64,000 nucleotides of DNA from Streptomyces sp. NRRL S-37 (GTDB lineage: Bacteria; Actinomycetota; Actinomycetes; Streptomycetales; Streptomycetaceae), in assembly GCF_000721605.1 (NCBI RefSeq), contig NZ_JOIZ01000023.1, positions 1 through 64,000 of the forward strand. Reading direction: 5' to 3'. Position 1 is the first letter of the stretch, and every line of letters starts with the position of its first letter. Positions 44,224-52,390 of the stretch are shown piece after piece. The position numbers were made by a program, and so were the translations under genes. The notes beneath the pieces were generated by a model. That model was not told where the DNA came from and searched no databases. It saw only the letters and a list, made by a program, of their open reading frames with translations.

Positions 44224-44580
44224 TCAGCAGGCGCCCGGGCCCACCCCGTCGATCCGTCCGCCGAAGTCGCCGAGGTAGCGGGAGCGCCAGTCACCGTTGA
44301 AGACGTCCCGCTTCTCGACCGGCTGCCAGTTCACGAAGCAGGCCCGGGTGCTCGCGACGACCGAGCCGACGTGGTCGTGGAGGCGGGGCGGCATGTCGCG
44401 GTAGCCGCTGCGCGCGGTCCACTCCCAGTAGTCGCCGCCGAAGCCCTCCTTGCTCCAGAAGCACACGGACCCGTCGGGGCAGGACGGGGGCGCGGCCGGC
44501 GCGGCGGACGCCGTGTGGGCGGGCAGCAGGAGCGCGGTCAGGGCGAGGACGGCGGCGAGGGACCAGGAACGAGTCTTCAC
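44224..44580 (-). CDS. Secreted peptidase inhibitor I36-like protein
   Basis: A 118-residue exported protein. The signal peptide is about residues 1-27 (SLAAVLALTALLLPAHTASA). The mature domain carries CPDGSVCFWSKEGFGGDYWEW, ACFVNW and a terminal Cys: four cysteines, presumably two disulphides. This is the Greek-key pattern of the I36 family (Streptomyces metalloproteinase inhibitor SMPI and relatives). GTG 44580 follows GGAGAG. Its 5' region contains a 40-bp perfect palindrome. It converges on the TPP-enzyme gene, with 10 bases between stops. Confidence 0.85.
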   Translation of the reverse strand: MKTRSWSLAAVLALTALLLPAHTASAAPAAPPSCPDGSVCFWSKEGFGGDYWEWTARSGYRDMPPRLHDHVGSVVASTRACFVNWQPVEKRDVFNGDWRSRYLGDFGGRIDGVGPGAC

Positions 44581-44608
44581 GGCACTCTCCAGTAAGGCGG
44601 CGTGACGG

Positions 44609-44648
44609 CATGGAACGGCCCCGGCGGATCCGCCGGGGCCGTTCCATG
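44609..44648. promoter_or_regulatory. 40-bp perfect palindrome upstream of the I36-like gene
   Basis: CATGGAACGGCCCCGGCGGA at 44609-44628 is followed immediately by its exact reverse complement to 44648. It starts 28 bp upstream of the start codon at 44580. It may be the terminator of the gene ending at 44794, a 5'-leader hairpin, or an operator. A cruciform this perfect is uncommon. Confidence 0.6.
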
Positions 44649-44793
44649 GTTGTGGAGGGGCGGGGCCGACCGGCCCCGGCCGCCGTCCACACCACCGGAT
44701 GGAGCGAACCGGAGGCCCGACGGCGTGCTTCCGGCGAGCGGCGAACGCGTTCACGCGGGGCGTACGCGCCCGGCGCCACCGGACCGGCTCGCC

Positions 44794-45162
44794 TCACCCC
44801 AGCAGTTCGCCGAACTCTTTCCTGTCGTGGGCGAGACGCTCGGCGTAGCCCGCGGAGAACGCCGCCTGCTCGCGGGGGCTCATGGTGTCGTGCGGCAGGC
44901 GGGACGGCGGCAGGAGGTCCGGCAGCTCCCGGTAGACGGTCACCGCAGCTTCCCAGTGTGCGCCTCCCCTGTTCCTCGCCCGGACGAGATGGTCCGCGAG
45001 GCGGGACAGCTCCTCGTCCAGCAGATGCTCCGGGACCTTCTTGGAGAGGAACTCCCCGGGTTCGGGAGGTGGTCCCTCCGGCGTGGCGAGGAGCCGCAGT
45101 GTCCAGAGGGCGGCGAGCAGCCGCCCCGACCGTGTGTGATCGCTCGGTGTCGCGTCAGCCAT
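44794..45162 (-). CDS. Small helical protein, function unknown
   Basis: A 122-residue soluble, helical, charged protein with no signal peptide. Segments include GRLLAALWTLRLLATPEG, DEELSRLADHLVRARNRGGAHWEAAV and YAERLAHDRKEFGELLG. I do not recognise the family. The ribosome-binding site is weak. The gene lies between the I36-like and endonuclease genes on the same strand. Confidence 0.6.
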   Translation of the reverse strand: MADATPSDHTRSGRLLAALWTLRLLATPEGPPPEPGEFLSKKVPEHLLDEELSRLADHLVRARNRGGAHWEAAVTVYRELPDLLPPSRLPHDTMSPREQAAFSAGYAERLAHDRKEFGELLG

Positions 45163-45207
45163 GAGGAAGTCTGCCCCGGTACCGGCCGTCGTGACACCGG
45201 CGTCCGG

Positions 45208-46023
45208 CTACCAGATCGACTCGACCCACTCCGGGTGGTCGATGAACGGGTTGCGGTTGTGCTGGTACGAGTCGTAGATGACGTCGTTGCGGTTCTTCTC
45301 GAACGCGCTCGGCGGGTCCTGCTCGTGCCACTGCTTCAGGACCGAGAGGCGGCCGTGGTACGGGTCGCTGCCGTTGGTGACGGAGTCGTTGGGCTCCAGG
45401 TCGGGCCAGCCGTCGGTGCCCTCGTAGCGGACGGCCATGTAGAGGATCATGCGGGCCACGTCGCCCTTGACCGCGTCGCGCGGTTCGAAGGAGTCGGAGT
45501 CGGTCAGGCTGCCGCCGCTGTCGGTGAACGAGCTGCCGCCGTTGTCGAAGTCCTTGTTGTCGCGGATGGAGTTGACCCGGACGTCCTCGGGGCGCAGGTG
45601 GTGCAGGTCGGTGCCGGGGCCGGTGGAGGTGCCGAAGTCGCCGTGGGACTTGGCCCACACGTGCTCGCGGTTCCAGTCGCCCACGTCACCGCCGTTGAGG
45701 GACTTGCTGCGGGAGATGCCCGAGTACAGCAGGATCACGTTGTTGCTGTTGTCCGGGTCCTGGTCGGTGACCTTCAGGGCGTTCCAGACCGCCGAGTACG
45801 AGATCTTCGTCTGGTCGCTGATGATCGTGTGCAGGGAGTCCTTCAGCGCCGGGCCGGTCTTGCCGATCGCGTCGGCGTAGTACGTCGGGTCGTAGCTCGT
45901 CGCTGTTGCTGCTGTCGTGGTCGTGGCCGGGGTCGCGGTCGCGGCGGGAGCGGTGAGGCCGGCGAGTACGACAGCGGTGGCGAGCGCCAGCGGCTTCCGG
46001 CGCCGTATGCGTATCGCGCGCAT
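45208..46023 (-). CDS. Secreted endonuclease I-family nuclease
   Basis: A 271-residue exported nuclease. The signal peptide is about residues 1-30. The catalytic region of the EndA/NucM (endonuclease I) family reads DWNREHVWAKSHG with His121, then DLHHLRPEDVRVNSIR with His141/His142, and FEPRDAVKGDVARMILYMAVRY. Such enzymes cut DNA non-specifically outside the cell, for nutrition or during mycelial lysis. Confidence 0.9.
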   Translation of the reverse strand: MRAIRIRRRKPLALATAVVLAGLTAPAATATPATTTTAATATSYDPTYYADAIGKTGPALKDSLHTIISDQTKISYSAVWNALKVTDQDPDNSNNVILLYSGISRSKSLNGGDVGDWNREHVWAKSHGDFGTSTGPGTDLHHLRPEDVRVNSIRDNKDFDNGGSSFTDSGGSLTDSDSFEPRDAVKGDVARMILYMAVRYEGTDGWPDLEPNDSVTNGSDPYHGRLSVLKQWHEQDPPSAFEKNRNDVIYDSYQHNRNPFIDHPEWVESIW

Positions 46024-46128
46024 GTGGGGTGTCCGATCTACGCGGGTTGCACGAAGTGGATAACCCAGAGAGTGACATGCACATGCGGCGGAAGGGATGG
46101 ACGGGAGGTGGCGATTGCGTGACGGCTG

Positions 46129-46722
46129 TCACCGGGTGGGGGCGGTCCAGGGGGCGAGCAGATCCCGCAGCAGCTCCGCGAAGGCGCCGTCCAGCGTGTC
46201 CTCCCGCTCCTGGTCGCCGACGGCTTCGGGGCAGAGAGCGGCGGGCCGGGCGATCCAGAGGATCTTCCAGGGCAGCGACCGCAGCGCGGGGTCACCCCAG
46301 ATCCCGCCGTGCGGGACCAGCGGGTGGAGCACATCGCTGAGGTGTTCCGTCACGACCCGCACCAGCGGACCGTCGGGTGCCGTGTGCGCCGCCGCCATCG
46401 CCGCGCGGGAGGACCGGGCGACGGCGGCCGTCGTCGGATGCCGTCGGACGGCGCGCACGGCCTGCGTCAGATGCCGGGTGACCCCCGCGGCGGTGCCGTC
46501 GCCGGGATGCCTGCGGAGGGTGAGGTCGAGGGTGTTCGCGAGTTCCGCTCCCAGGGCGAGCAGGTGCAGAGCGGAAGCGGACTTCCAGTTCGCGTAGAGG
46601 AAGTTACGGGAGGTGCCGCAGGCGCGGGAGATCGCGGTCAGGGACACGTCCAGACCATCGGTGCGCATGAGCGTACGCACGGTGGTGATTACATGTCCGG
46701 TGGCAAGAGGGTCGCGCAGCAT
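46129..46722 (-). CDS. TetR-family regulator
   Basis: A 197-residue TetR-like protein. The HTH reads VSLTAISRACGTSRNFLYANWKSASAL. The C-terminal helical domain is Ala/His/Arg-rich, with a hydrophobic WKILWIARPAALCPEA. The target is unknown. It is divergent from the phytase-like gene across a 246-bp, lower-GC gap (46723-46968), where its operator should lie. Confidence 0.8.
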   Translation of the reverse strand: MLRDPLATGHVITTVRTLMRTDGLDVSLTAISRACGTSRNFLYANWKSASALHLLALGAELANTLDLTLRRHPGDGTAAGVTRHLTQAVRAVRRHPTTAAVARSSRAAMAAAHTAPDGPLVRVVTEHLSDVLHPLVPHGGIWGDPALRSLPWKILWIARPAALCPEAVGDQEREDTLDGAFAELLRDLLAPWTAPTR

Positions 46723-46920
46723 GACCCCATGGTGAGAAAAAGCGTGAGCAGTTGGCGGGTGAATGTTCGGATTGCGCTCAAATGAGTGATAAAAGGACGG
46801 ATAGGGGTGAGATGTTCAGGCTTTTTGGTGAGAGGGGTGAGGGGAGGCCGTTCCGACAGCGGCGACGAAAGCGGCCCGGCCGGCCGCCGGGAGAGCCACC
46901 ACCGGACCCTGCGGATCTTT

Positions 46921-46954
46921 AACGGTTCGGCCCCTCGGGCGTCACCGAACCGTT
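46921..46954. promoter_or_regulatory. Inverted repeat upstream of the phytase-like gene
   Basis: AACGGTTCGG (46921-46930) and CCGAACCGTT (46945-46954) are perfect complements 14 bases apart. The right arm ends 1 bp before a -10-like TACGGT (46956-46961), itself 7 bp from ATG 46969. It could be an operator that occludes the promoter. Confidence 0.55.
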
Positions 46955-46955
46955 C

Positions 46956-46968
46956 TACGGTGACGCCC
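46956..46968 (+). promoter_or_regulatory. Probable leaderless -10 element
   Basis: TACGGT is followed by 7 bases and ATG 46969, the same geometry as at 4204. No Shine-Dalgarno sequence is seen. Confidence 0.45.
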
Positions 46969-48012
46969 ATGCGTCTGCGACCGCTCCTCGTCACCCTCAC
47001 CGCCGCCCTCGCGGCCACCACCTGCCTCGCGGCCACCGGGCCCGCCGCCGCGCACGGCGGCGGGGTCTGCTCCCCGTCCGTCTCCGTCGACCGCTTCTCC
47101 GACACCCTCGACAAGACGACGTACGGCGGCACCTACGTCGGCAACCTCTCCGCCCTCGCCGGCGACGGCTCCCCCGCGCCGCTCCGCCCGCGCACGAGCG
47201 CCCCCGCCGGCACCGTCGCCGCCCTCTCCGACCGGTCCGCCCTGTTCCAGCTCGACGCCCGCACCCTGCGCCCCGAGAGCGTGATCCAACTCGCCGACGA
47301 GAACGGGGCCGCGCTCGACGCGGAGGGACTGGTCGTGGACCTCCTCCCCTCCCGGCCCCGCTCGGACGGGGGGACCTCCACCGGGACCTACCTCGTCTCC
47401 TCCGAGACCGAGCCCTCCGTACGCCGCTACTCCCGCGACGGCACCCTCCTCGGCCGCCTCCCCGTGCCCGACGGCCTCCGTACCGCCCCCGACGGCCCCG
47501 CCAGGGCCAACGGCACCTTCGAAGGCCTGACCCTCCTCCCCGGCGGACGCACCCTGATCGCGTCCATGGAGTACCCGCTCACCGGCGACCCCGACGACCA
47601 GGTCCGCTTCCAGACCTGGCGCCGCACCGCCCACGGTGACTTCCGCACCGGCGCGCAGTACACCTACCGGATCGACCCGGGCCACGGCGTCTCCGAGATC
47701 ACCGCCACCCCCGACGGACGGCTGCTCGTCCTGGAACGCGGCTTCACCTCCAGCGTCGGCAACACCGTCCGCCTCTACCTGGCCGACCGGCACGGCACCG
47801 CGTACGACAAGACCCTGCTCGCCGACCTCGCCGACTGCCCCACCCTCGGCGCCACCGCCAAGCAGCCCCAGGTCAACCCCCTCCTCGACAACATCGAGGG
47901 CATGACCGTCACCGGCCGGTCCAAGGGCCGCCTGAACCTCCTCCTGGTCAGCGACGACAACCAGAACGAGAACCAGATCACCCGCCTCTACGCTCTCCGC
48001 GTACGCCTCTGA
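46969..48012 (+). CDS. Secreted esterase-like/phytase-like beta-propeller protein
   Basis: A 347-residue exported protein. The signal peptide is about residues 1-28. The rest matches the 'esterase-like activity of phytase' family: [66 protein letters not shown] and [15 protein letters not shown] with NLLLVSDDN. The acidic repeats fit a metal-dependent propeller that hydrolyses phosphate or ester substrates; the true substrate is unknown. The transcript is probably leaderless. Confidence 0.85.
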   Translation: MRLRPLLVTLTAALAATTCLAATGPAAAHGGGVCSPSVSVDRFSDTLDKTTYGGTYVGNLSALAGDGSPAPLRPRTSAPAGTVAALSDRSALFQLDARTLRPESVIQLADENGAALDAEGLVVDLLPSRPRSDGGTSTGTYLVSSETEPSVRRYSRDGTLLGRLPVPDGLRTAPDGPARANGTFEGLTLLPGGRTLIASMEYPLTGDPDDQVRFQTWRRTAHGDFRTGAQYTYRIDPGHGVSEITATPDGRLLVLERGFTSSVGNTVRLYLADRHGTAYDKTLLADLADCPTLGATAKQPQVNPLLDNIEGMTVTGRSKGRLNLLLVSDDNQNENQITRLYALRVRL

Positions 48013-48017
48013 ATGTT

Positions 48018-48039
48018 GCGGCGGGATGAAATCCGCCGC
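48018..48039. terminator. Hairpin after the phytase-like gene
   Basis: GCGGCGGGAT and ATCCGCCGC pair with one bulged G around a GAA loop, 5 bp past the stop codon. Confidence 0.65.
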
Positions 48040-48089
48040 CGGCCGCGTTGGTGCCTTCCGGCAGATCAGGACGATCGGAGGGCACCCGC

Positions 48090-51000
48090 GTGACACCGCA
48101 ACGGGGATGGGCACGGCGACTGGCCGCATACGCGTGGCGGCATCCCAAGGACGTCGTCCTCGCGCTGGGCTCCTCCCTCGGCGGCATGGCCGTCATGGCG
48201 CTGGTCCCGCTGATCACCAAGGTGATCATCGACGACGTCATCGGCGACAAGACCAGGTCCATGACCACCTGGGCCGGACTCCTCGTCGGCGCCGCGCTCG
48301 CCGTCTACGCCCTCACCTACATCCGCCGCTACTACGGCGGCCGGCTCGCCCTCGACGTCCAGCACGACCTGCGGACCGAGATGTACGGGACGATCACCCG
48401 GCTCGACGGCAGACGCCAGGACGAGCTGTCCACCGGGCAGGTCGTCGGACGCGCCACCAGCGACCTCCAGCTCATCCAGAGCCTGCTCTTCATGCTGCCG
48501 ATGACCATCGGCAACCTCCTGCTGTTCCTGATCTCCCTCGTGATCATGGCGTGGCTGTCGCTGCCGCTCACCGCCGTCGCCCTCGCCGTCGCCCCCGCCC
48601 TGTGGTGGATCGCCAAACGCAGCCGCACCCGGCTGCACCCCTCCACCTGGTACGCGCAGGCGCAGGCGGGAGCCGTGGCCGGGGTGGTCGACGGCGCGGT
48701 CAGCGGCGTACGCGTGGTGAAGGGCTTCGGACAGGAGGAGCAGGAGACCGGCAAGCTGCGCGAGGTCGGACGGCGGCTGTACGCCGGGCGGCTGCGCACC
48801 ATCCGGCTGAACTCCCGGTACACCCCCGCCCTCCAGGCCGTACCCGCCCTCGGCCAGGTGGCGATGCTGGCCCTCGGCGGCTGGCTCGCCGTACGCGGGC
48901 ACATCACGCTCGGCACGTTCGTCGCCTTCTCCACCTACCTCGCCCAGCTCGTCGGCCCGGTCCGGATGCTCGCCATGGTCCTCACCGTCGGCCAGCAGGC
49001 CCGCGCCGGCACCGAACGCGTCCTGGAGCTGATCGACACCGAGCCGTCCCTGACCGACGGCACCAGGGAACTGCCCGCCGACGCCCCGGCGACCGTCGAG
49101 TTCGACGACGTCTCCTTCGGCTACGACCCCGGCCGGCCCGTCCTGGACGGCCTCTCCTTCGAGATCCGGCCCGGGGAGACCCTCGCCGTCGTCGGCGCCT
49201 CCGGCTCCGGCAAGTCCACCGTCTCCCTGCTCCTGCCGCGCTTCTACGACGTCACCCACGGCGCCGTGCTCGTCGGCGGCCACGACGTGCGCGAGCTGAC
49301 CACCGAGTCCCTGCGGGCCGCGATCGGACTGGTCCCCGAGGACTCCTTCCTCTTCTCCGACACCGTGCGCAACAACATCGCGTACGGCCGCCCGGACGCC
49401 ACCGACGAGCAGATCACCGCCGCCGCCCGCGCCGCCCAGGCCGACCGGTTCATCGACGAGCTGCCCGACGGCTACGACACCACCGTCGGCGAGCACGGCC
49501 TGACCCTCTCCGGCGGCCAGCGCCAGCGCGTCGCCCTCGCCCGCGCCATCCTCACCGACCCGCGCCTGCTGGTCCTGGACGACGCCACCTCCGCCGTGGA
49601 CGCCCGCGTCGAGCACGAGATCCACGAGGCGCTGAAGAGCGTCATGCGGGGCCGTACGACCCTGCTGATAGCCCACCGCCGCTCCACCCTCAACCTCGCC
49701 GACCGCATCGCCGTCCTCGACGGCGGCCGGCTCGCCGACATCGGCACCCACGACGAGCTCCAGCGGCGCTCCGCCCTCTACCGCAGGCTGCTCACCGACC
49801 CCGACGAGCTCGGCGCCGTCTCCCCGGGCCACACCCCGCCCGCCGGACCGCGGGAGGAGGACACCTCGGTCCGCGCCGAGCTGGACGCCGAGTTCGACGC
49901 CGAACGCGGGGTCACCCCCCGGCTGTGGACCGGCGACCGCGAACCCAAGGACACCGCGCTGGCCGGCACTCCGGCCACCCCGGAACTCCTCGCCCAGGTG
50001 GAGGCGCTGCCCCCGGCGGACGACGTCCCCGACGTCGACGAGGAACAGGCCGTCCGGCCCGAGGACTCCTACGGTCTGCGCCGCCTCCTGCGCGGCTTCC
50101 GCACCCCCCTCCTCATCAGCCTCGGCCTGGTCGCCGTGGACGCCGGGATGAGCCTGCTGCTGCCGGTGCTGATCCGGCACGGCATCGACGAGGGCGTCAC
50201 CCAGACCGCCCTCGGCGCGGTCTGGGCGGCCTCCCTGCTGGGCCTGCTCACCGTGCTCGCCCAGTGGGCGGCGCAGGTCGGCGAGACCCGGATGACAGGA
50301 CGCACCGGCGAACGCGTCCTCTACGCGCTGCGGCTGAAGATCTTCGCCCAGCTCCAGCGGCTCGGCCTCGACTACTACGAGCGCGAGCTGACCGGCCGGA
50401 TCATGACCCGGATGACGACGGACGTCGACGCGCTGTCGACGTTCCTGCAGACGGGCCTCGTCACCGCGTTCGTCTCGGTGGTCACCTTCTTCGGCATCAT
50501 GGCCGCCCTGCTGGTCCTCGACGTCGGCCTCGCCCTCGTCGTCTTCGCCACCCTGCCCCCGCTGATCGTCGGCACGTACTTCTTCCGCCGGGCCAGCGTG
50601 AAGGCCTACGAGCTGGCGCGGGAACGGGTGTCGGTGGTCAACGCCGACCTGCAGGAGTCGGTGGCGGGGCTGCGGATCGTGCAGGCGTTCCGCCGCGAAC
50701 GGGACGGCGGACACCGGTTCGCCGAGCGCAGCGCCGACTACCGCGAGGCACGCGTACGGGGCCAGTGGCTGATCTCGGTGTACTTCCCGTTCGTGCAGTT
50801 CCTGTCCTCGATCGCGGCCGCGGCCGTGCTGGTCGTGGGCGGGGGCCGGGTCGACGACGGGACGCTGGCGATCGGCTCGCTGGTCGCCTACCTGCTCTAC
50901 ATCGACCTGTTCTTCGCGCCCGTCCAGCAGCTCTCCCAGGTCTTCGACGGCTACCAGCAGGCGTCCGTCTCCCTGGGCCGCATCCAGGAACTGCTGCGGG

Positions 51001-51797
51001 AGCCGGCCTCCACGGGGACCGCCGCGAAACCGCTCGACGTGCCGTCCCTGCGCGGCGAGATCGCCTTCGAGGACGTACGCTTCGCCTACGGCGACGACGA
51101 GGAGGCCCTCGACGGCATCGACCTCACCATCCCGGCCGGGCAGACCGTCGCCTTCGTCGGCGAGACCGGCGCCGGGAAGTCCACCCTGGTCAAGCTGGTC
51201 GCCCGGTTCTACGACCCGACCGGCGGGCGGGTCACCGTCGACGGCACCGACCTGAGGGACCTGGACCTCACCGCCTACCGGCACCGGCTCGGCGTCGTCC
51301 CGCAGGAGGCGTACCTCTTCCCCGGCACCGTCCGCGACGCCATCGCCTACGGCCGCCCGGACGCCACCGACGCCGAGGTGGAGGCGGCGGCCCGCGCGGT
51401 CGGCGCGCACGAGATGATCGCCACCCTGGACGGCGGCTACCTCCACGAGGTCGCCGAACGCGGCCGCAACCTGTCCGCCGGGCAGCGCCAGCTCATCGCG
51501 CTCGCCCGCGCCGAACTCGTCGACCCGGACGTGCTGCTGCTCGACGAGGCGACGGCCGCGCTCGACCTGGCCACCGAGGCCCAGGTCAACCAGGCGACCG
51601 ACCGCCTGGCAGGACGTCGTACGACACTGGTCGTCGCCCACCGCCTGACCACCGCCGCCCGCGCCGACCGGGTGATCGTGATGGACCACGGCCGGGTCGC
51701 GGAGGACGGCACGCACGACGAACTGCTGCGGCGCGGCGGCACGTACGCCACGCTGTGGCGGACGTTCGTCGGGGAGGACGTGCCGACGCCGGCGTGA
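48090..51797 (+). CDS. Single-chain ABC exporter with two half-transporters
   Basis: A 1235-residue full-length ABCB/MDR-like exporter. TMD1 is about 15-305. NBD1 has Walker A 369-376, LSGGQ 473-477, Walker B LLVLDD with Asp498 at the catalytic position, and His529. A charged linker of about 100 residues follows. TMD2 is about 670-960. NBD2 has Walker A 1024-1031, LSAGQ 1128-1132, Walker B LLLDE with Glu1153, and His1184. So one composite ATP site is canonical and one degenerate. GTG 48090 follows GGAGGG. The substrate is unknown. The usual bacterial form of this exporter is two separate genes. Confidence 0.93.
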   Translation: MTPQRGWARRLAAYAWRHPKDVVLALGSSLGGMAVMALVPLITKVIIDDVIGDKTRSMTTWAGLLVGAALAVYALTYIRRYYGGRLALDVQHDLRTEMYGTITRLDGRRQDELSTGQVVGRATSDLQLIQSLLFMLPMTIGNLLLFLISLVIMAWLSLPLTAVALAVAPALWWIAKRSRTRLHPSTWYAQAQAGAVAGVVDGAVSGVRVVKGFGQEEQETGKLREVGRRLYAGRLRTIRLNSRYTPALQAVPALGQVAMLALGGWLAVRGHITLGTFVAFSTYLAQLVGPVRMLAMVLTVGQQARAGTERVLELIDTEPSLTDGTRELPADAPATVEFDDVSFGYDPGRPVLDGLSFEIRPGETLAVVGASGSGKSTVSLLLPRFYDVTHGAVLVGGHDVRELTTESLRAAIGLVPEDSFLFSDTVRNNIAYGRPDATDEQITAAARAAQADRFIDELPDGYDTTVGEHGLTLSGGQRQRVALARAILTDPRLLVLDDATSAVDARVEHEIHEALKSVMRGRTTLLIAHRRSTLNLADRIAVLDGGRLADIGTHDELQRRSALYRRLLTDPDELGAVSPGHTPPAGPREEDTSVRAELDAEFDAERGVTPRLWTGDREPKDTALAGTPATPELLAQVEALPPADDVPDVDEEQAVRPEDSYGLRRLLRGFRTPLLISLGLVAVDAGMSLLLPVLIRHGIDEGVTQTALGAVWAASLLGLLTVLAQWAAQVGETRMTGRTGERVLYALRLKIFAQLQRLGLDYYERELTGRIMTRMTTDVDALSTFLQTGLVTAFVSVVTFFGIMAALLVLDVGLALVVFATLPPLIVGTYFFRRASVKAYELARERVSVVNADLQESVAGLRIVQAFRRERDGGHRFAERSADYREARVRGQWLISVYFPFVQFLSSIAAAAVLVVGGGRVDDGTLAIGSLVAYLLYIDLFFAPVQQLSQVFDGYQQASVSLGRIQELLREPASTGTAAKPLDVPSLRGEIAFEDVRFAYGDDEEALDGIDLTIPAGQTVAFVGETGAGKSTLVKLVARFYDPTGGRVTVDGTDLRDLDLTAYRHRLGVVPQEAYLFPGTVRDAIAYGRPDATDAEVEAAARAVGAHEMIATLDGGYLHEVAERGRNLSAGQRQLIALARAELVDPDVLLLDEATAALDLATEAQVNQATDRLAGRRTTLVVAHRLTTAARADRVIVMDHGRVAEDGTHDELLRRGGTYATLWRTFVGEDVPTPA

Positions 51798-51907
51798 GGA
51801 GCGGCCCCGCCCCCAGGGGGCGGGCGCGCGCAACCATCCGACCTACGTCATGCGTCCGTACACGCGTACGCCGCCTGGCGCGGCAGCCGCGGTACGGGAG
51901 GACGACT

Positions 51908-52294
51908 GTGGGCAGTGGAGCGATACGCCGGCGACTCGCGCTCGGCCTGGCGATGCTGACCACCTCGGGACTGCTCGCCGTCGCCGCGCCCGAGGACGCG
52001 CACGCCGCCACGTACTGCGCCGGACGCAAGGTGCGCACCCTGCCGTTCTCCACCGGCTCGGTCGTCGTCTACAAGCGGGGCGGCTACGTCTGCGCCGTCA
52101 CCCTCGCCAAGAAGCCCGGCACCAGACGGAAGATGTCGGTGAGCGTACGGGCGCGCGGCGGCCGCCCGGTCGTCGACGAGGGCACCTACAAGCACCACGC
52201 CGGACCGGTGACCGTGCACGCAGGCCGCCGCTGCGTATGGGTGAAGGGGAGAACCGGCTCGGGGTCCGTCAGCTCCGGCTGGATCCTCTGCTGA
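51908..52294 (+). CDS. Small secreted four-cysteine protein
   Basis: A 128-residue exported basic protein. The signal peptide is about residues 1-36 (LGLAMLTTSGLLAVAAPEDAHA). The mature domain starts ATYCAGRKVRTL. It has three further Cys in GYVCAV, RRCVWV and the terminal ILC, probably two disulphides in a small beta fold. I do not recognise a function. GTG 51908 is strongly supported by GGGAGGA 6 bases upstream. It lies 110 bp after the ABC exporter gene. Confidence 0.8.
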   Translation: MGSGAIRRRLALGLAMLTTSGLLAVAAPEDAHAATYCAGRKVRTLPFSTGSVVVYKRGGYVCAVTLAKKPGTRRKMSVSVRARGGRPVVDEGTYKHHAGPVTVHAGRRCVWVKGRTGSGSVSSGWILC

Positions 52295-52308
52295 CCCCTC
52301 ACCGGCCG

Positions 52309-52320
52309 AGGGTTAACCCT
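52309..52320. promoter_or_regulatory. 12-bp palindrome upstream of the S37 peptidase gene
   Basis: AGGGTTAACCCT is perfectly palindromic. It lies in the short gap between the small secreted protein and the peptidase, 70 bp upstream of the latter's start. A role as operator is possible but unproven. Confidence 0.35.
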
Positions 52321-52390
52321 ATGTCCCCTGGTGCTGCGGGGAGTTGGTCCAGTAGCTTCCGGCGCACATCTGTCTCACAGGGGAGTGCGC

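Noticed and set aside
48026..52294. A single open frame of more than 1,400 codons on the plus strand
   Set aside because: It is the out-of-frame shadow of the ABC exporter. Its Arg/Pro/Gly-rich composition is typical of wrong-frame high-GC translation. Only its last 129 codons (from 51908) are real, as a separate secreted protein.
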